A DNA stretch of 64,000 nt. It comes from Apium graveolens (taxonomy: Eukaryota > Streptophyta > Magnoliopsida > Apiales > Apiaceae). A model generated the notes under the pieces. The model ran no database searches. It was not told the origin of the DNA and saw nothing but the letters and a program-made list of their open reading frames with translations. Location of the stretch: assembly GCF_009905375.1 (NCBI RefSeq), contig NC_133647.1, forward strand, positions 138,069,263-138,133,262, written 5' to 3'. Below are positions 60,351 to 64,000 of the stretch, piece by piece. A program made the position numbers and the translations under genes. Each line of letters starts with the position of its first letter. Within the stretch, counting starts at the first letter, position 1.

Positions 60351-62427
60351 TGTAATAACCCCAATTTTTGGAAATTTTTGAAACCCTTATGAATAGTGTT
60401 TTTGCTGAATGAGAAAACTTTTCATGCCACTCTATGTAGAGGTTCTTTTATGGATATTCTGAGATTTTATTAGTACTTTATATGGGATATAAGTGTATGT
60501 AAAGATCGTCAGAATCTAAATTCCGAACACTTTGATTTTTCCCAGAAATCCACTAGATACGGAAAGAATTGAGTATAAGGTAACATGATTAAAAGGATTT
60601 AAATTCAAGGATTATAAGAGAGGATCATAAAAGGAATATAATGTATTGAGAAAGGTTAAGGGAACCCAAGTAATAAGATCCCGGGTATGATCCCTCAAAC
60701 GAGAAACGAGAACGAAAGTTAAGCGAACCGTATAACAGATCAGCAGTCATTAGGAAAACAATTAGGAAGTTAATCAAAGGGATTAGAGAGGATGATGTCA
60801 CCCAACCAATGAGAAGAGGACAAGAAGGGGAGGATGACATCATGAGGATGACCTAAGCATGACATGGGAAGGAAGGAGATGTGGTTGAATTAGAACCACA
60901 CAAAGTTCAAGGCTAAAAAGGTAATTAACTAAAACAAAAACAAAACCAAATCAACCAAGCCAAACAAATCATTTTCATCAAAACACAAAATCATTTCTCT
61001 CATTCCACCAAGAACTTGCTCTCGGCTTTTTACTATTCCAAAGAGAAAGAAATTCCAAACTCAAGATCAAGGCTTCCTAAATTGGTAAGATAATTCCCTA
61101 GTCATCCTTATGCATAGTTATGGCTATATTATGAGTTTAAGCCTTCAATTCTTTCTCAATCTTCTTCAAGAAATCAATGAAGAAGACAATGAATAGTGAT
61201 TTCAAAGTTTTTAACTGGATTTTTTCTTGTTTTCCTTTAAGATCCAAGCATCCCTAAGACTTCTCAAGGCTTCTTAAGGCTTCCTAGCTACTCCCACCAC
61301 TTCAAGGAAGGTATACCATCTCCAAACCCTAGCTTTAATTTGTATATTAGGTTGATTATGGTTGTGAGGGTAAAGGGTAGCTTCAAACTTGTTTGTTTAA
61401 GAGTTTGGGTTGGAATGGTGGTGATTGATTTGTTGAAATCTTAAGATTTGGTTAAAGAATGTAGTATAGTTTAAATTCAAGTTTTAGGAGTAAGTAAATG
61501 GATTATAATGAGTTGGTTTGGGGCTGTGGTAATGTATTTTGGATGGAGGTTTGATTGGGTTGTGAATTGGGGTTGAATTGTGATGGTTTTGGAATGGTTT
61601 AAATTTGGGAAATCGCGTAAACATAGCCGTCGTAATGTCCGATTTACTTTAGACTGCTTTTGTTCATAACATTAGGACCCGAGAACCCCCTGCTAGATGT
61701 TGACCATTACCATGTTTAGATAGCTCATGTTACAAGCTTCGTTTTGATATGTAGTTCGTTTGATTCCAATATACGGTTTAGGAGAAACGACCGTTTTAAG
61801 TAACGGCGTTTCGCGAATGAAACTTTTCCCCTCGCCTTACTTTGAAACATAGGTTAAAGACCAAAAAGGGTTAATTAGTGTATGAAACAATTATGGTAAG
61901 AGTGTTAGGCAGTTGGTAAGACACTCGCGAAGGAATCGCCTTAAAACTCGTAATGGTTAAATTATTAAAAATGGTGGAGCCGAGAGTACTCGAGTGACTT
62001 AAGAGAATCAGTAAGCGCAAAGCGAGCGTTAGAGTCTAAGTTGGTTAATGTATAGATTTACAAGTGACTTTGGTTTAATTCCAACTTACTTGTTGTTTAT
62101 AGGTTACCAGACTCGTCCCGAGCCATTGTAACCCCCAGTCGCTCAGGCAAGTTTTCTACCCGTTATAACTGTTGTTGTGATGTATACACTTGTATATGCA
62201 TTATCTTGTAATAGATGCATGACGGTTATATTAGCAAATTCTTGCGATATATTGTAGCATGTGATATGGTACATATGCATGCCTGTTTCGTATTCTTGCC
62301 ATATATATCTGTTGGTTCAGTTGATAATACCTATGCTAGAGAATAGCGGTAAATTGCATATACCCTTAGTATAGGGACCCAAAGGTGAAAACATTTTCTA
62401 AAACCGGGAGTCGAGGATCCCGAGTAG

Positions 62428-62474
<47 letters not shown>

Positions 62475-64000
62475 GGTTATAGTTTTCAAAACTATTAATC
62501 GAATAAGGTTTATTCGATAACTTTATTTTATTATTTAATATTATTTCGAATATTCATCCGAGGACTTATGACTCCTTTATTTTATTATTGAATATTATTT
62601 CGAATATTCATCCGAGGACTTATGACTCCTTTATTTTATTATTGAATATTATTTCGAATATTCATCCGAGGACTTATGACTCCTTTATTTTATTATTGAA
62701 TATTATTTCGAATATTCATTCGAGGGCTTATGACTCCTTTTATTTTATTAATTTAATATTATTTGAATATTCATTTGAGGATGTATGACTCCTTTATTTT
62801 ATTTAATGAATATTATTTATAATATTCATTCGAGGTATTATGACTCCGCTTATTACTGAAATATATTCTTTATTTTATTAAAGAATAAGGTGTCAATAAT
62901 CAAACTTATTTTCGATTATTCAAATAAAGATAGTACTTTCATATAAGTATATCTTTGGTTATTTAATATCCATTTCAAGTATAAGTTTTAAAACTTCTAC
63001 TTTGATTATTTTTATAAGGATTATCTTTCTGAGAATATTATTTAAATAATAATATTCAGATATTTTCTAATATATCGGAACTGATTTATTTTAATAAATC
63101 AGCAGTACTCCAAACATTCTTAAAAATGTTTTCGAGTCTTCAAAATGATTTTTAAAGTTAGAGTGGACCCCAAAACTCATTTTTTTATATTTAAGATCTT
63201 CCTTTCAAAGGGGATTTAAATACTCACTAAAAACCTGGGGGATCCAGCTCTGTGGTGCATTTTACATTCGCAACGTGGTTGTTGTTTTGAGAAAACAAAT
63301 GAATTGATTACTTACCTAACGTTCGGGAAGTAAGCCCATCTAATTGAGTCGGCATAAGCGACAGGCCGGGGTACGGTCTATCAAAGTGTAAGTGGCTGGG
63401 TGGCAGTCCATCAACGCGTAAGAGGCCGGGTGGCGGTCCAGCACAAGGTCCTTATGTGGCCAGGGTGATGACCGGTGGGGGATTCATCCATCTACTAGTA
63501 GAAAAGGTTACTTATTGGTATCTTTGCCTGATCAGCAAGATATCAGGTTTATGCCAAAATTTCTTTTCTTTCCAAATTCATTGGATATTGCAACTCTGTT
63601 CATACTTTACATGACAGAGGTTTTCAGGAAATGTATGAGAGATATATATAGGTGTACATATATATCGGGACTTAATGAAGTATCTTGTAACTTCATTTTA
63701 TTCAATAATATTTCAAAGATTGAATCTATTCAAGTATTATCTTGTAGTCTCATCTATGTGATGAACTTTTGAACTAATTCTAACTTGAACGGTGGTAGTT
63801 CAAGTGGTATTTGGAAAAGATATAAGTATATTGGAGTATCTTGTAACTTCATCTTTTAAACTTATATCTAGTAAATGATTATCTTATGCATGACAAAGAT
63901 TTTCAGAAAAACATTGAGACAAGGATAGATATATGAGATCACCTTGCAACGGTATTTTTATACATTTATACACTGGAACTCTGTGTGTATTATGCATGGA
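60351..64000 (+). mobile_element. Family-A LTR, copy A3 (5' portion, runs off the window)
   Basis: Begins TGTAATAACCCC and is collinear with 44633 to about 48110 of A2. Its tandem repeat has about six 54-bp units (62522-62847) against four in A2, and its (TA)n is longer (62431-62473). Solo LTR or full element cannot be decided. It truncates the F 3' LTR. The small ORF at 62588 is just the translated tandem repeat. Confidence 0.9.
62522..62847 (+). repeat. 54-bp tandem repeat in A3, about six units
   Basis: Units of the form TTTATTTTATTATTGAATAT... ending ATGACTCC, each with a GAATATT/AATATTC-type inverted repeat. The first units are nearly identical, the later ones more diverged. Confidence 0.85.

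Noticed and set aside
62588..62788. 66-codon ORF with internal repeats
   Set aside because: Product of the 54-bp tandem repeat (54 is divisible by three), not a protein gene.

Overview
This 64-kb window looks like retrotransposon-packed nuclear DNA from a flowering plant, most likely a eudicot. I see no intact host gene, rRNA, tRNA gene, CRISPR array or bacterial-type gene. Evidence for a plant: two Ty1/copia elements of the Sirevirus (SIRE/Maximus) type with an extra third ORF behind pol, several Ty3/gypsy chromoviruses of Tekay/Del type with LTRs of about 4 kb, primer-binding sites TGGTATCAGAGC matching initiator tRNA-Met, and a small hAT-type element with an 8-bp target duplication. I cannot name the species.

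Layout, left to right. (1) 1-1280: minus-strand LTR end of gypsy family A (copy A1), inserted into the integrase region of gypsy element B. (2) 1281-9446: element B, minus strand: truncated gag-pol with one internal stop, leader with a 137-codon ORF, PBS, and a 3.9-kb 5' LTR whose outer end (9446) abuts the leader of element C. (3) 9447-about 16900: element C, plus strand: leader ORF split by a 990-bp hAT-like element, degenerate gag-pol with chromodomain-like tail, start of the 3' LTR. (4) about 16900-24526: element D, plus strand: highly decayed pol and a 4.3-kb 3' LTR. (5) 24527-25956: unassigned, perhaps LTR debris. (6) 25957-34761: Sirevirus E, cut inside its third ORF by Sirevirus F. (7) 34762-60350: Sirevirus F. 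Its third ORF is split by gypsy element A2 (44633-57463), and its 3' LTR is cut by another family-A LTR, A3 (60351 to window end).

Order of events: E, then F into E, then A2 and A3 into F. On the left, C, then B into C, then A1 into B. Family A therefore supplies the outermost insertion in both nests.

The most interesting signals are non-coding. Sireviruses E and F each carry their own short motif (AAGTTCTGAT in E, TCAACGGAT in F), scattered in both orientations through the LTR, protein linkers, post-pol spacer and, in F, the third ORF. In both, the TATA box sits in a 9-nt gap between perfect inverted repeats of unrelated sequence. Family-A LTRs contain a run of about ten short hairpins, one showing a compensatory base-pair change between copies. 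A2 has two similar LTRs around a badly decayed and rearranged interior, which suggests it was mobilised in trans. All boundaries and homologies come from reading the sequence by eye; no alignment or database search was run.
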